Positions 35,007 through 43,743 of a stretch of 56,531 nucleotides of DNA are shown here, piece after piece (position 1 is the stretch's first letter; each line of letters begins with the position of its first letter). The notes under the pieces are model-generated. The model was not told the origin of the DNA. It saw only the letters and a program-made list of their open reading frames with translations, and did no database searches. The position numbers were made by a program, and so were the translations under genes. Source of the stretch: Spirosoma fluviale (lineage in GTDB: Bacteria; Bacteroidota; Bacteroidia; Cytophagales; Flexibacteraceae); assembly GCA_945883425.1 (NCBI GenBank), contig CAMCXM010000005.1, forward strand, positions 1 to 56,531. The letters are read 5' to 3'.

Positions 35007-36323
35007 GTGAAAAGGACCTACGACGAAACCGTAGAATTCCTCTTTTCCCGCCTGCCGGTTTTCCAAAGGGACGGAGCCGCAGCCTACAAACCCGGCCTGG
35101 AAAACATACTTGCTTTTTGTGAAGCCATTGGAAATCCACATCACCAATTGCGGACAATTCACGTAGGCGGAACCAATGGTAAGGGAAGCACAAGCCATTC
35201 CCTGGCTTCTATTCTTCAGGAACAAGGTTACAAAACTGGGTTATACACTTCTCCTCACCTGGTCGATTTCAGAGAGAGAATTCAAATCAACGGCGTTTTC
35301 ATTCCCAAAGAATTTGTTGTCGACACCATTGAAAGTTGGATACCACTAATTGATACAATTGAACCGTCGTTTTTCGAACTTACTGTCGCACTCTGTTTTC
35401 ATTACTTTTCAATTGAAAAAGTCGAAATCGCGGTGATCGAAGTGGGAATGGGCGGCCGGCTCGACAGCACCAACATCATCACTCCTCTCCTTTCCGTTAT
35501 TACCAATATTGGATACGATCATCAGAAATTCCTTGGAAACACGTTGCCGGAAATTGCGGTTGAGAAAGCCGGAATTATCAAAACAGGTGTACCGGTGGTG
35601 ATTAGCGAACGGCAACCAGAAACAGAAAAGGTTTTTGAAAGGAAGGCCGAAGAATGTGGGTCCAGCATATTGTTTGGCGATGACCAGATTCATGTTTCTG
35701 ACCTTGGTATTAAGGACGGAACCCGTGAAATCCGAACAACTCAAAAAGGGAATCCAGGGGAACAGGAATGGAACTTGTCACTTCTGGGACAATACCAGTT
35801 GAAAAACATCAAAGGAATTCTGGTTGCCGTAAATGAACTCAGAAATGCCGGATTGAAAATATCTCAATTGTCCATACAAAGAGGGCTATCAGCTGTTCAA
35901 AAAAATACGGGACTGAGAGGACGCTGGCAAGTCCTTCAGCAACAACCTATGATTGTGTGTGATACAGGACACAATGTGGATGGTGTCCGTGAGGTTGTTG
36001 AACAAATTCAAACCTACACTTACCGCAAACTCTGGCTGATCTGGGGAATGGTGAACGACAAAGACCACCACGAAATCCTGCAACTACTCCCCACCAACGC
36101 CTCCGTTATTGCCACCCAACCTCATCTTCTTCGTGCTTTGCCTTCCGGTGAAATGAAGGAACTTTTTACATTTCTGGGTTTTGATGCGATCGAAAAAACA
36201 AGCGTACAAGATGCATTGGAACATGTCTGGAAAGTAGCTGATAAAGAAGATTTTATCTTCATAGGAGGTAGTACTTTTGTGGTGGCTGAAATCCCATTTG
36301 AATTATTTACGGAATCGGTTTAA
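35007..36323 (+). CDS. folC: Folylpolyglutamate synthase / dihydrofolate synthase
   Basis: The 438-residue protein begins at a GTG 6 bp after the TonB-like gene. It has the Mur ligase-like P-loop VGGTNGKGSTSHSLASIL (about 50-67), SPHLVDFRERIQINGVFI (the folate loop), VEIAVIEVGMGGRLDSTNII, TNIGYDHQKFLGNTLPEIAVEKAGIIK and the C-terminal CDTGHNVDG. It adds glutamate to dihydropteroate and extends polyglutamate tails on folates. Annotating it as bifunctional follows bacterial convention and is not proven by sequence. Confidence 0.95.
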   Translation: MKRTYDETVEFLFSRLPVFQRDGAAAYKPGLENILAFCEAIGNPHHQLRTIHVGGTNGKGSTSHSLASILQEQGYKTGLYTSPHLVDFRERIQINGVFIPKEFVVDTIESWIPLIDTIEPSFFELTVALCFHYFSIEKVEIAVIEVGMGGRLDSTNIITPLLSVITNIGYDHQKFLGNTLPEIAVEKAGIIKTGVPVVISERQPETEKVFERKAEECGSSILFGDDQIHVSDLGIKDGTREIRTTQKGNPGEQEWNLSLLGQYQLKNIKGILVAVNELRNAGLKISQLSIQRGLSAVQKNTGLRGRWQVLQQQPMIVCDTGHNVDGVREVVEQIQTYTYRKLWLIWGMVNDKDHHEILQLLPTNASVIATQPHLLRALPSGEMKELFTFLGFDAIEKTSVQDALEHVWKVADKEDFIFIGGSTFVVAEIPFELFTESV

Positions 36324-36371
36324 ACCCTTCAGGTATTCTGGTCTCCAAGGCAAACAGTTCAACGAAAACGG

Positions 36372-36926
36372 GTGCACAGCGACGACAAGGAAATACTCGA
36401 AAACTTCCGGAATGAGGCCACAAAAAACAAGGCCTTTAATCTATTGATCCGGAAGTATCAGAAGCGGGTATACTGGCTGATCCGGAAAATGGTAATCGAC
36501 CATGATGATGCCAACGATGTATCGCAGGAAGTTTTTGTTCGGGTGTGGTATCATCTGGAAGAATTTCGCCAGGAATCGGGGTTGTTTACATGGATTTACC
36601 GGATTGCAACCAACGAATGTCTGGCGTTTTTACGAAAGAAAAAGCGCCGGTTCTTTATTCCGATTCACGATGTGGAAGGGGAATTGTCGCACAAAATCAA
36701 CGAAGGCAATCACTTCACAGGTGACGAAATTCAGAAGAAACTGCAACTCGCCATTTTAAAGTTGCCCGAAAAACAAAGACTGGTATTCAACATGAAATAC
36801 TTTGAGGAAATCACATATGAAGAAATGTCGGAAATTCTCGGAACTTCTGCCGGTGCATTAAAAGCATCGTACCATCATGCCGTTCAAAAAATTCAGGCAG
36901 CCGTAACGTTAGAAGAACGATTTTAG
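36372..36926 (+). CDS. ECF-type RNA polymerase sigma factor
   Basis: The 184-residue protein starts at a GTG at 36372. Region 2 is YQKRVYWLIRKMVIDHDDANDVSQEVFVRVWYHLEEFR with TWIYRIATNECLAFLRKKKR (DNA melting). Region 4 is LPEKQRLVFNMKYFEEITYEEMSEILGTSAGALKASYHHAVQKIQ, a helix-turn-helix. This is a group IV sigma-70 factor. The downstream single-pass membrane protein and Spy-like secreted protein follow at 2 bp and 1 bp. Together they look like a sigma, anti-sigma and periplasmic sensor unit; that partnership is inferred from order and topology. Confidence 0.9.
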   Translation: MHSDDKEILENFRNEATKNKAFNLLIRKYQKRVYWLIRKMVIDHDDANDVSQEVFVRVWYHLEEFRQESGLFTWIYRIATNECLAFLRKKKRRFFIPIHDVEGELSHKINEGNHFTGDEIQKKLQLAILKLPEKQRLVFNMKYFEEITYEEMSEILGTSAGALKASYHHAVQKIQAAVTLEERF

Positions 36927-36928
36927 TT

Positions 36929-37471
36929 ATGAAAGAGACACCCGAAAATAATGCATCCAACAGACCGGTACCGGAGAATTTCTTCGACCAGCAATTCCAC
37001 CAGATTCTAAAAAAGACGGTGGAAACGGATAACTGGTCCATTCCCGGTTCAAGAAATGTGGAATCTATGTTTCCTGTTCCGGATGGATACTGGCTAAAAA
37101 TGGAAGATCAGGTCCGACAGAAAGTCAAATCGCCATCTCTTCCACTTCTCATCCCTTCTTTCCGGTTTAAACTTGCTTCCGCAGCCGCTACATTGCTTCT
37201 TCTTATTTTTGCCGGATGGTGGGTCATCACACCAAAACTGGAGACAGAAAACTGGAAGGCACAACTGGAAAAAATCCCGCAGGAAGATTTGATCGCATTT
37301 GTTGATTACCAGAACCGGGATGTGCAGGAATACACCGAAAAACTGGCATCCAAATCATTACAGGACCAGGACTTACCTTTGCCCCTACCGAAAATGAATG
37401 ATACCGATATTGAAGAAGCACTGGACGATATCCAACCGAATGACTTTACCGACAACTTTGACATCAATTAA
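36929..37471 (+). CDS. Putative anti-sigma factor (single-pass membrane protein)
   Basis: The 180-residue protein has a hydrophilic N-terminal cytoplasmic stretch of about 77 residues, one transmembrane helix (LASAAATLLLLIFAGWWVIT, about residues 82-101), and an acidic C-terminal part of about 80 residues outside (DLIAFVDYQNRDVQEYTEKLASK). No named domain is recognised, but position directly after an ECF sigma gene, with a 2-bp gap, is typical for its anti-sigma factor. It would hold the sigma factor at the membrane. Function is inferred from topology and context only. Confidence 0.65.
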   Translation: MKETPENNASNRPVPENFFDQQFHQILKKTVETDNWSIPGSRNVESMFPVPDGYWLKMEDQVRQKVKSPSLPLLIPSFRFKLASAAATLLLLIFAGWWVITPKLETENWKAQLEKIPQEDLIAFVDYQNRDVQEYTEKLASKSLQDQDLPLPLPKMNDTDIEEALDDIQPNDFTDNFDIN

Positions 37472-37472
37472 A

Positions 37473-37964
37473 ATGAAACGAATTATCCCTACTTTTTTAA
37501 CTGCCTTTTTACTGTTTTTGTCTGTACTCCCAGCAATTGCGCAACCAGGACCTGATGATCCTGAAGAACGGGGCGGTGGCGAAAGAGTTCAGGCAGCAAA
37601 AGTGGCCTACATTACAAGCAAACTGGCACTGACTACAGCTCAGGCACAACAGTTCTGGCCTTTGTATAACGAATTTGAAGCCGCACGTAAGAAAATCAGA
37701 AAGCAAATCCGTCAGCTTCAGTTGGATAATATCCTTTTTGACGCCAACGAGGAACGTCTGAAAACAGATATAAAGAAACTTTTCGCACTTCGCCAGGAAG
37801 AGCTCGATCTGGAAAAACTGTATTCAGAAAAGTTCCTGAAAGTAATCTCTGCCAAACAACTGGCTGAATATTACCGTTCGGAAAAGGAATTTACCCGCCT
37901 GCTGATCAAACGATTAAAGGGTGGACGCGGTGGTCGTGGAAGAGGAGGTGATAAGGACGAATAA
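37473..37964 (+). CDS. Secreted Spy/CpxP-like helical protein
   Basis: The 163-residue protein starts MKRIIPTFLTAFLLFLSVLPAIAQ, a clear signal peptide. The mature part has a long helical section: AAKVAYITSKLALTTAQAQQFWPLYNEFEAARKKIRKQI, then NILFDANEERLKTDIKKLFALRQEELDLEKLYSEKFLKVISAKQLAEYYRSEKEF. The LT-x-x-Q-A-x-x-FWPLYNE pattern is common to Bacteroidota proteins related to Spy/CpxP periplasmic chaperones or metal sensors such as CnrX. The tail is Gly/Arg-rich. The upstream frame extends to 37398 but overlaps the anti-sigma gene, so ATG 37473 is used. It likely senses envelope or metal stress with the sigma pair. Confidence 0.75.
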   Translation: MKRIIPTFLTAFLLFLSVLPAIAQPGPDDPEERGGGERVQAAKVAYITSKLALTTAQAQQFWPLYNEFEAARKKIRKQIRQLQLDNILFDANEERLKTDIKKLFALRQEELDLEKLYSEKFLKVISAKQLAEYYRSEKEFTRLLIKRLKGGRGGRGRGGDKDE

Positions 37965-37970
37965 TTCGTG

Positions 37971-39074
37971 TCAGATCCGATAACCACTTCGGATCCAGCC
38001 ACCACCAACAACATCGTCTCCTTCGTAAAACACTGCCGCCTGACCAGGCGCAATGGCGGAAACCCATTCGTTAAAACGAACGTGCATTTCATCTCCAATC
38101 TGCTGAATGGAAGCCGGAGTACCTTCATCCTTATACCGAACTTTGGTGACGGTTTCAATCGTTCTGTTGCCCAGATTTTCGTATTTCATCAACCGGAGTT
38201 GATCCACAGTCATGGCGTTCTTCATCAGTTCGGAGTCCCGTCCGAGGATGACGCGGTTGTTTTCTTTGTCAATTCCAGTTACAAATACGGGATAGCCCAT
38301 CGCCAGGCCGAGTCCCTTTCTTTGTCCAATGGTGTAGAAAGGATAACCTTCATGGTGCCCTAACACATCTCCTTGTTCATTGACAAATTCCCCACCCGCT
38401 ACTTTCTCACTCAAACCCGGAACTCTGTGCCTAAGAAATCCACGGTAATCGTTATCCGGCACAAAACAGATCTCGTAACTCTCCGACTTGTTAACCAGAT
38501 CCACAAAACCTCTTTGTGCCGCCATTTCATAAATCTCTTTTTTGGTGAGATGGCTTAGAGGAAGAATCGTTCGGGCCAGACTTTCCTGACTCACACCCCA
38601 CAATGCATAGGACTGATCTTTCGATTTGTCGAGGCCCTTGGAAATAAAGTACCGTCCGTTTTCCTGTTTCAGCGTGGCATAATGGCCGGTCGCGATAAAA
38701 TCGCAGCCCAGCATGTCGGCCCTGCGGAGGAGCGCATCCCATTTAATATGGGTATTGCACAAAACGCATGGATTCGGCGTACGGCCATCCAGATACTCAT
38801 TGGTAAAATGATCGATTACATAATCACCAAACTCATTCCGAATGTCGAGGATGTAATGCGGAAAACCCAAAGACACGGCAATGTTCCGGGCATCATTGAT
38901 GCTATCGAGTGAACAGCAGCCGGTTTCCTTTTTAGAACTACCAGAACCAGTGTAATCCCAGGTTTTCATGGTCATCCCAATCACCTCGTATCCTTCTTCA
39001 TGAAGAAGCAAGGCTGCCAATGAACTATCGATGCCACCACTCATGGCGACAAGCACTTTTCCTTTTTTGCTCAT
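37971..39074 (-). CDS. mnmA: tRNA-specific 2-thiouridylase MnmA
   Basis: The 367-residue protein has the PP-loop VAMSGGIDSSLAALLLHEEG at the N-terminus. The first catalytic Cys lies in TPNPCVLCNTHIKWDALL and the second in YEICFVPDNDYRGFLRHR, with the usual FPLGxLTK-like LPLSHLTKKEI. The C-terminal beta domain RGLGLAMGYPVFV follows GQRKG. It transfers sulfur to U34 of tRNA-Lys, -Glu and -Gln anticodons using ATP. It ends 6 bp from the Spy-like gene in a convergent arrangement, and starts 7 bp after the stop of the small gene upstream. Identification is secure. Confidence 0.97.
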   Translation of the reverse strand: MSKKGKVLVAMSGGIDSSLAALLLHEEGYEVIGMTMKTWDYTGSGSSKKETGCCSLDSINDARNIAVSLGFPHYILDIRNEFGDYVIDHFTNEYLDGRTPNPCVLCNTHIKWDALLRRADMLGCDFIATGHYATLKQENGRYFISKGLDKSKDQSYALWGVSQESLARTILPLSHLTKKEIYEMAAQRGFVDLVNKSESYEICFVPDNDYRGFLRHRVPGLSEKVAGGEFVNEQGDVLGHHEGYPFYTIGQRKGLGLAMGYPVFVTGIDKENNRVILGRDSELMKNAMTVDQLRLMKYENLGNRTIETVTKVRYKDEGTPASIQQIGDEMHVRFNEWVSAIAPGQAAVFYEGDDVVGGGWIRSGYRI

Positions 39075-39081
39075 ATTAAAA

Positions 39082-39324
39082 TCAGGAAATGGAGCTGCGA
39101 ACTTTGGCTGTATACAAACGTAATGCCGCAGTAAATTCGATTCCTTGGGAAGCCATTTCAGACAGAATAAACTGAGCGGCCATCACGTGGGTCAATTTCT
39201 CACCTTCGTCGGAACCTTCAACTTCTATTTCGGGTGAGGTTTCATTGAGAATGGCTTCTTCGGCCGCAACCAATTGTTCCTGATTGAATGACTCAACCAG
39301 TTTTTTTATCACAGGAATTTTCAT
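39082..39324 (-). CDS. Small conserved protein beside thioredoxin (DUF6952-like)
   Basis: The 80-residue product is MKIPVIKKLVESFNQEQLVAAEEAILNETSPEIEVEG and so on. It has no catalytic motif. It is helical, acidic, and lacks a signal peptide. The MK-x-PVI-K-x-L start and position directly after a thioredoxin-family gene recall the DUF6952 proteins of Bacteroidota, but I am not certain. It lies 4 bp after the thioredoxin gene and 7 bp before mnmA, so these three are cotranscribed. Confidence 0.6.
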   Translation of the reverse strand: MKIPVIKKLVESFNQEQLVAAEEAILNETSPEIEVEGSDEGEKLTHVMAAQFILSEMASQGIEFTAALRLYTAKVRSSIS

Positions 39325-39328
39325 GGGA

Positions 39329-39646
39329 TCAGTTCAGGTTTTCGATCATGGAAATGATGGCCTCTTCCTTGTTGGTCGCAGCACCCTCTACCAGCTGATC
39401 TCCTTTGAACACAGCAAAAAACGGAAGATTGTTCACACCGGCTAATTTCCGGGCAAGCTCATTTTCCTCGGCATTTACTTCCAGAAACTGAACACCTGCA
39501 AAGCGCTCATCATCGGAAAAACGACGGAATTTTGGGGCAATCAATTTGCAGCTTCCGCACCAGTCGGCAAAATATTTCACGACGGTTTTAGAATGGCTAC
39601 GTAGCGCAGATTCAAAGTCTGCATCGGTGGCTTTTATAACTGACAT
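39329..39646 (-). CDS. Thioredoxin-family protein
   Basis: The 105-residue protein has a single thioredoxin fold. The active site is KYFADWCGSCKLIAPKF (WCGSCK), FLEVNAEENELARKLAGVNNLPFFAVFK contains the cis-Pro (LPF), and a final helix EEAIISMIENL ends it. It lacks a signal peptide, so it acts in the cytoplasm as a disulfide reductase. Its CGSC centre replaces the common CGPC, which may change redox potential. It heads a three-gene set with the small protein and mnmA. Confidence 0.9.
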   Translation of the reverse strand: MSVIKATDADFESALRSHSKTVVKYFADWCGSCKLIAPKFRRFSDDERFAGVQFLEVNAEENELARKLAGVNNLPFFAVFKGDQLVEGAATNKEEAIISMIENLN

Positions 39647-39720
39647 ATTATTTTAAAAAAAATGTTTCTGACGAATACCATGCCAAACTGAAGCCTGGCA
39701 TATTTTGTTTCTGAATCGGG

Positions 39721-40488
39721 TTACCGATGCTTAAAAACGGGCTTTCTTTTTTCCAGAAAAGCACCGACTCCTTCTTTCATATCTTCGGTTTCGAACGCTT
39801 TCTGAAAATTATCTGATTCCTTTTCAAACCCTCCGGCAGTTCCGGATTGTTCGATGGCCGAAAGTGCAAGACCAATAGAAACGGCTGATTTAAAAGACAG
39901 CTTCTTTGCAAATTTCTCAATGAAAGCGACCCCAGCATCCTGATCTTCCACCACAAAATCTGCAAGACCAGCCTGAACAGCTGTTTCTGCGTCCATGTTC
40001 TCTGATGTGAGGGTATAATAAATAGCCTTTCCCTTTCCGATCAGACTTGCCATCCGCTGGGTTCCTCCATAACCCGGAATCAATGCCAGATTTAATTCCG
40101 GCAAACCCATTACTGCCTTTTTTGTCACCACACGAATCTGACACGCCAGTGCGAGTTCCAGTCCGCCACCTAAGGCATAACCATGAACCAACGCAAGTGT
40201 GGGAATGGAAAGTGTGCTGAGTTTGTCAAAGATGATTTGACCCCGTCGACTCAATTCACGGGCAGCTGGTCCGGAAAGATCAGAAAACTCGGTAATGTCT
40301 GCCCCGGCAGCAAATGCCTTTTCTCCGGAACCCGTAATGACCAGAAGCCGGCTGGTTTCCGGAAGTGGGCCAGAAAAGACGGAATCCAGTTCGGAAAAAA
40401 CTTCGGCATTCAACGCATTAAGCGCCTGAGGTCGGTTAATGGTGATCAGCGAATAATCGGAATGGTGTGTGAGGACGATGCTGTTCAT
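39721..40488 (-). CDS. Enoyl-CoA hydratase/isomerase family protein
   Basis: The 255-residue crotonase-fold protein has the CoA/oxyanion motif FAAGADITEF, the helix GYALGGGLELALACQIRV and PELNLALIPGYGGTQRMASLIGKG. The two catalytic Glu positions of true enoyl-CoA hydratases are present, in GGGLELA and PELNL. It is therefore likely to hydrate trans-2-enoyl-CoA in fatty acid or amino acid breakdown. Substrate chain length is not deducible. Its upstream neighbour, a rhomboid gene, ends 3 bp before it starts, so the two share an operon. Confidence 0.92.
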   Translation of the reverse strand: MNSIVLTHHSDYSLITINRPQALNALNAEVFSELDSVFSGPLPETSRLLVITGSGEKAFAAGADITEFSDLSGPAARELSRRGQIIFDKLSTLSIPTLALVHGYALGGGLELALACQIRVVTKKAVMGLPELNLALIPGYGGTQRMASLIGKGKAIYYTLTSENMDAETAVQAGLADFVVEDQDAGVAFIEKFAKKLSFKSAVSIGLALSAIEQSGTAGGFEKESDNFQKAFETEDMKEGVGAFLEKRKPVFKHR

Positions 40489-40491
40489 ATA

Positions 40492-41331
40492 TCAGGTGTT
40501 TGAACCGGGTTTGCTCAGTATTTCAAGCCGGTTTCGTTCATCTTTGGTTAAACTGTTAATGCCTTTTTCCGAAATTTTATCGAGGAGATAATCCAGTTCT
40601 TCTTCATTGGAAACCTGCCTTTTTCCGGTATCCATTTTTACTACCTTACCCTTCTTCTCCGGATTCTGAATCGCCAAAGACCGGAATCGAAATCCTCCCT
40701 GAAGGTATCGCAAATAGAGAATTCCACCCAAAGCACCTCCAAGATGAGCTATGTTTCCTCCCGCGTTTCCGTCCGGAATCTGAACAAATGAAATCAGAAC
40801 GAATGCAATGGCGATGTATTTCAGACGGACAGGGCCGAAAATGAACAGGTACAATGTATAATTCGGCACCAGAAAAGCCGCACCGCAAATGATTCCATAC
40901 ACAGCTCCTGAAGCACCAAGGAGATTACGGAATTCCGGCTTCAGATTGAAAATCAACAAAAAGAGAAGTCCGCCAGCCAGCGCCCCATAGAGATAAAAAA
41001 AGAGAATCTTCCTTGGCCCAAGAAAATCCTGAAGAATCCTACCAAAGGTATACAAGCCTATCATGTTGAACAGAAGGTGCATAAGGTTCTGGTGCAGAAA
41101 GGCGTACGTGAGGAGCGTCCAGGGATGAAATAAAAACCGTACAGGGTCGGAGGACAACTCCAGATTCTCGACGAGAAAATTCTGAACCGATTGCGACCCA
41201 GAGAAATATCCGACTACGTTAATAAATCCTATCACCAAAAACACCGCAATGTTGACAACCAGAAGCTGAATGACGCCATTCCGGTTGCTTTGAAAAGCAG
41301 AACGAATTTCGTTTGAAATTTCCTTCAACAT
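40492..41331 (-). CDS. Rhomboid-family intramembrane serine protease (second of pair)
   Basis: The 279-residue protein has six hydrophobic segments. The catalytic Ser lies in LLGASGAVYGIICGAAFL, the oxyanion loop Asn/His are in HQNLMHLLFNMIGLYTFGRIL, and the catalytic His is in AHLGGALGGILYLRYL. A cytoplasmic C-terminal extension of about 60 residues (KKGKVVKMDTGKRQVSNEEELDYLLDKISEKG) matches the DUF6576-like tail of Bacteroidota rhomboids. It cleaves single-pass membrane substrates. It lies 5 bp downstream of another rhomboid gene and 3 bp upstream of the enoyl-CoA hydratase gene. Confidence 0.93.
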   Translation of the reverse strand: MLKEISNEIRSAFQSNRNGVIQLLVVNIAVFLVIGFINVVGYFSGSQSVQNFLVENLELSSDPVRFLFHPWTLLTYAFLHQNLMHLLFNMIGLYTFGRILQDFLGPRKILFFYLYGALAGGLLFLLIFNLKPEFRNLLGASGAVYGIICGAAFLVPNYTLYLFIFGPVRLKYIAIAFVLISFVQIPDGNAGGNIAHLGGALGGILYLRYLQGGFRFRSLAIQNPEKKGKVVKMDTGKRQVSNEEELDYLLDKISEKGINSLTKDERNRLEILSKPGSNT

Positions 41332-41336
41332 GGTTT

Positions 41337-42167
41337 TTAGTAGTAGCGTGATTTGATTTTCCAGAATCGCATAATCAGGAATCCAATCAAAACACCTCCG
41401 ATGTGCGTGGCATGCGACACGTGATCATTGGCAGAGTTGCGGAATCCGGAATAGATTTCGATAGCCACAAATATACCAACGATTACAACAAGGCGAATGG
41501 GAATCGGAATAAAAAACAAGGTGACTTCCCTGTTTGGATACATATATGTCAAACCAAACAACAACCCGAAAACAGAACCGGAAGCTCCCATCAGCAAATG
41601 CTGTTCTGTTTTTGCCTTCATCAGCGAACGAACTAGATCCGTTGCTCTTTGTCGGGTGAATTCCTCATTTGGAAAATTTTCAAAATCATCCAGTACCGAT
41701 AAAAACTGCGTTCCGTTTGCATCAAATTCATGATACAAAAGCCTCAGATCAGCCGGATCGAAACCGTGATCAAGCATTGCCCTGGCATGGCTTACAAAAG
41801 GAACGATGTCAATTGCCTGAACCAGACTGAATATGATGCCGGCTCCGATCCCAGTCCCAAGATAATACCACAGGAATTTCTTAGGGCCCAGTACCGATTC
41901 TAACAAAGGCCCGATCATCACCAGTCCGATCATATTGTACAGCAGGTGATTGAAATCCTGATGAAGAAATGCATACGTGAGAATCTGGGTGGGAATGAAC
42001 CGGTCAGAAAGAAAAAAATGAAGCCCGAAATACTGATCAAACTGCCGGATTGCGATTTCGGCTAACAATCCGGAACTGTGAATGATTGGTAGAATGAAGA
42101 ATGGAATGACGAACATCACCACGTTGATAATCAAAAGATTCTTCACAATGGGGGTCATCCTGAACAT
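41337..42167 (-). CDS. Rhomboid-family intramembrane serine protease (first of pair)
   Basis: The 276-residue protein has the rhomboid HQDFNHLLYNMIGLVMIGPLLE (L1/oxyanion region), GASGSVFGLLFGLTY (catalytic Ser) and ATHIGGVLIGFLIMRF (catalytic His). Between the third helix and the Ser helix lies an unusual hydrophilic stretch of about 65 residues (LDHGFDPADLRLLYHEFDAN...TRQRATDLVRSL), not found in the minimal fold. It seems to head the rhomboid-rhomboid-hydratase operon. MFRMTPIVKN (42167) and MTPIVKN (42158) are both reasonable starts; the upstream open frame is unlikely to be coding. Confidence 0.9.
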   Translation of the reverse strand: MFRMTPIVKNLLIINVVMFVIPFFILPIIHSSGLLAEIAIRQFDQYFGLHFFLSDRFIPTQILTYAFLHQDFNHLLYNMIGLVMIGPLLESVLGPKKFLWYYLGTGIGAGIIFSLVQAIDIVPFVSHARAMLDHGFDPADLRLLYHEFDANGTQFLSVLDDFENFPNEEFTRQRATDLVRSLMKAKTEQHLLMGASGSVFGLLFGLTYMYPNREVTLFFIPIPIRLVVIVGIFVAIEIYSGFRNSANDHVSHATHIGGVLIGFLIMRFWKIKSRYY

Positions 42168-42290
42168 GGTCTGTGAATAAAAAAGAATAGAAATACGAGG
42201 TTGCAAAAATGGACAAAATCTCCCTTTGATTCATGAAGAAAGGAATTTATGAAGGAAAAAACCGGTGACTATGGAGTAACGATTCCGTCC

Positions 42291-42788
42291 TTATTGTGTG
42301 CTTTCCCTTTTTGTCCGGATGGTGAGATTCCGGTTTTCATATTTCTGCGGAACAATGAGAAAACCAAATGCTTCACAAGATTCTTTGGAGTGCCGGCTGT
42401 GGTGAACATAATGGGCATTGATCATCCGGTTCAAATAAGTAGTACGTTTTTTCGGTCTCCATTTGATTCGTTGATGAACAACAAAATCATGAAAAACCAG
42501 ATAGAAAATCCCATACAAAAGAATTCCCAGAGCCAATGAAAAGATATATGGGTTCCCATAGTGAATTCCCCACATAAACAGTCCAATGGAAGGAATGCTG
42601 AATACAAGCCCGAAAAGGTCGTTTTTTTCAAGAACATGATTATGACGGGTGTGGTGAGACTTATGCCAACTCCACAAAAAGCCGTGCATTACATACTTGT
42701 GTGTCCACCAGGCCACAAATTCCCAAAACAGAAATGTGCCGATGGTGATGAGAGAGCAGATTAGCAAAAGGAGAAAACTGAATTTCAT
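42291..42788 (-). CDS. crtZ: Beta-carotene hydroxylase
   Basis: The 165-residue membrane protein contains the His clusters of diiron beta-carotene hydroxylases: HKYVMHG (HX4H), HKSHH (HxxHH), HDFVVHQ and HYVHH with HSK following. Hydrophobic helices flank these (FLLLLICSLITIGTFLFWEFVAWW, FSLALGILLYGIFYLVF). CrtZ adds 3- and 3'-hydroxyls to beta-carotene to give zeaxanthin. It is the last gene of a sigma-crtI-crtB-ispH-crtZ operon. The upstream Met (MQFWHC, 42824) overlaps ispH; MKFSF at 42788 is preferred. A lycopene cyclase gene is not in the window. Confidence 0.92.
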   Translation of the reverse strand: MKFSFLLLLICSLITIGTFLFWEFVAWWTHKYVMHGFLWSWHKSHHTRHNHVLEKNDLFGLVFSIPSIGLFMWGIHYGNPYIFSLALGILLYGIFYLVFHDFVVHQRIKWRPKKRTTYLNRMINAHYVHHSRHSKESCEAFGFLIVPQKYENRNLTIRTKRESTQ

Positions 42789-42804
42789 AGGTGGCTCAAA
42801 CTTA

Positions 42805-43743
42805 TCACAATGCCAAAACTGCATCCCTAACTACTTCCATCAACCAAAGAGGTGTAGAGGTTGCTCCACAGATTCCAACCGTTGCTCCATGCCGGAACCA
42901 CGAGGCGTCAAGGTCTGATGCACTGCTCACAAAATAGGTATCCGGATTGGAATCTTTACAAACCTGATATAAGACCTTTCCATTGCTGCTTTTCAATCCA
43001 CTTACAAAAAGTATGATATCATATTGCCGGGCAAACTTTCGTAGCTCAATATCCCGGTTGGATACCTGCCGGCAAATGGTGTCATTGAGGTCAACTTCAA
43101 TTCCATTATCGGTGAGATGTTTATGGATTTTATAGAAACTCTCTGTGCTTTTGGTTGTCTGGCTGTACAATGAAATCTTCCTCGGCATGGTTGCCAGATC
43201 AAGCTCTTCAATCGATTGAAATACAGTGGCTTTCCCGTTTGTTTGGCCCAATAGTCCAAGCACTTCTGCATGGCCATGCTTTCCATAGATGAACACATCT
43301 TCCTGCTTCTCAAAGGTATTCTTAATGCGGTTTTGAAGCTTTAGAACCACCGGACACGAAGCATCGATGAGTGAAATATTATTTTCCAGCGCAATCTTGT
43401 ACGTGGAAGGAGGCTCTCCGTGAGCCCGGATCAGAACTTTGGTATCCTTCAGATTAGCGAGCTGTTCGTGATCAATGATCTGAAGGCCCTTACGTTCCAG
43501 TCGAAGTACTTCCTCGTCATTGTGGACAATATCGCCAAGGCAGTAAAGAATTCCCTCTTCTTCCAGAATTTCCTCTGCCATTTCGATGGCGTACACAACG
43601 CCAAAGCAAAAGCCGGAACCGTGGTCAATCGAAACTGAGAGACCAAGGCGTGAATTGATGAAGGACTGTTCAATTGTATCACTTACCGTCCGCTTTGATT
43701 CTGACGGATTGATGCTGTTTTGAGCGGTGATCGTCTTAAGCAT
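42805..43743 (-). CDS. ispH: 4-hydroxy-3-methylbut-2-enyl diphosphate reductase
   Basis: The 312-residue iron-sulfur enzyme has its three cluster cysteines: GFCFGVVYAIEMAEEIL, DASCPVVLKLQNRI and TICRQVSNRDIELRK. Other signatures are HNDEEVLRLERKGLQII, YGKHGHAEVLGLLGQT and a final VGICGATSTPLWLMEVV. It performs the last step of the MEP pathway, giving IPP and DMAPP, the precursors of carotenoids made by its operon neighbours. It overlaps the crtB end by 8 bp. Its placement inside a carotenoid operon fits a role in supplying isoprene units. Confidence 0.96.
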   Translation of the reverse strand: MLKTITAQNSINPSESKRTVSDTIEQSFINSRLGLSVSIDHGSGFCFGVVYAIEMAEEILEEEGILYCLGDIVHNDEEVLRLERKGLQIIDHEQLANLKDTKVLIRAHGEPPSTYKIALENNISLIDASCPVVLKLQNRIKNTFEKQEDVFIYGKHGHAEVLGLLGQTNGKATVFQSIEELDLATMPRKISLYSQTTKSTESFYKIHKHLTDNGIEVDLNDTICRQVSNRDIELRKFARQYDIILFVSGLKSSNGKVLYQVCKDSNPDTYFVSSASDLDASWFRHGATVGICGATSTPLWLMEVVRDAVLAL

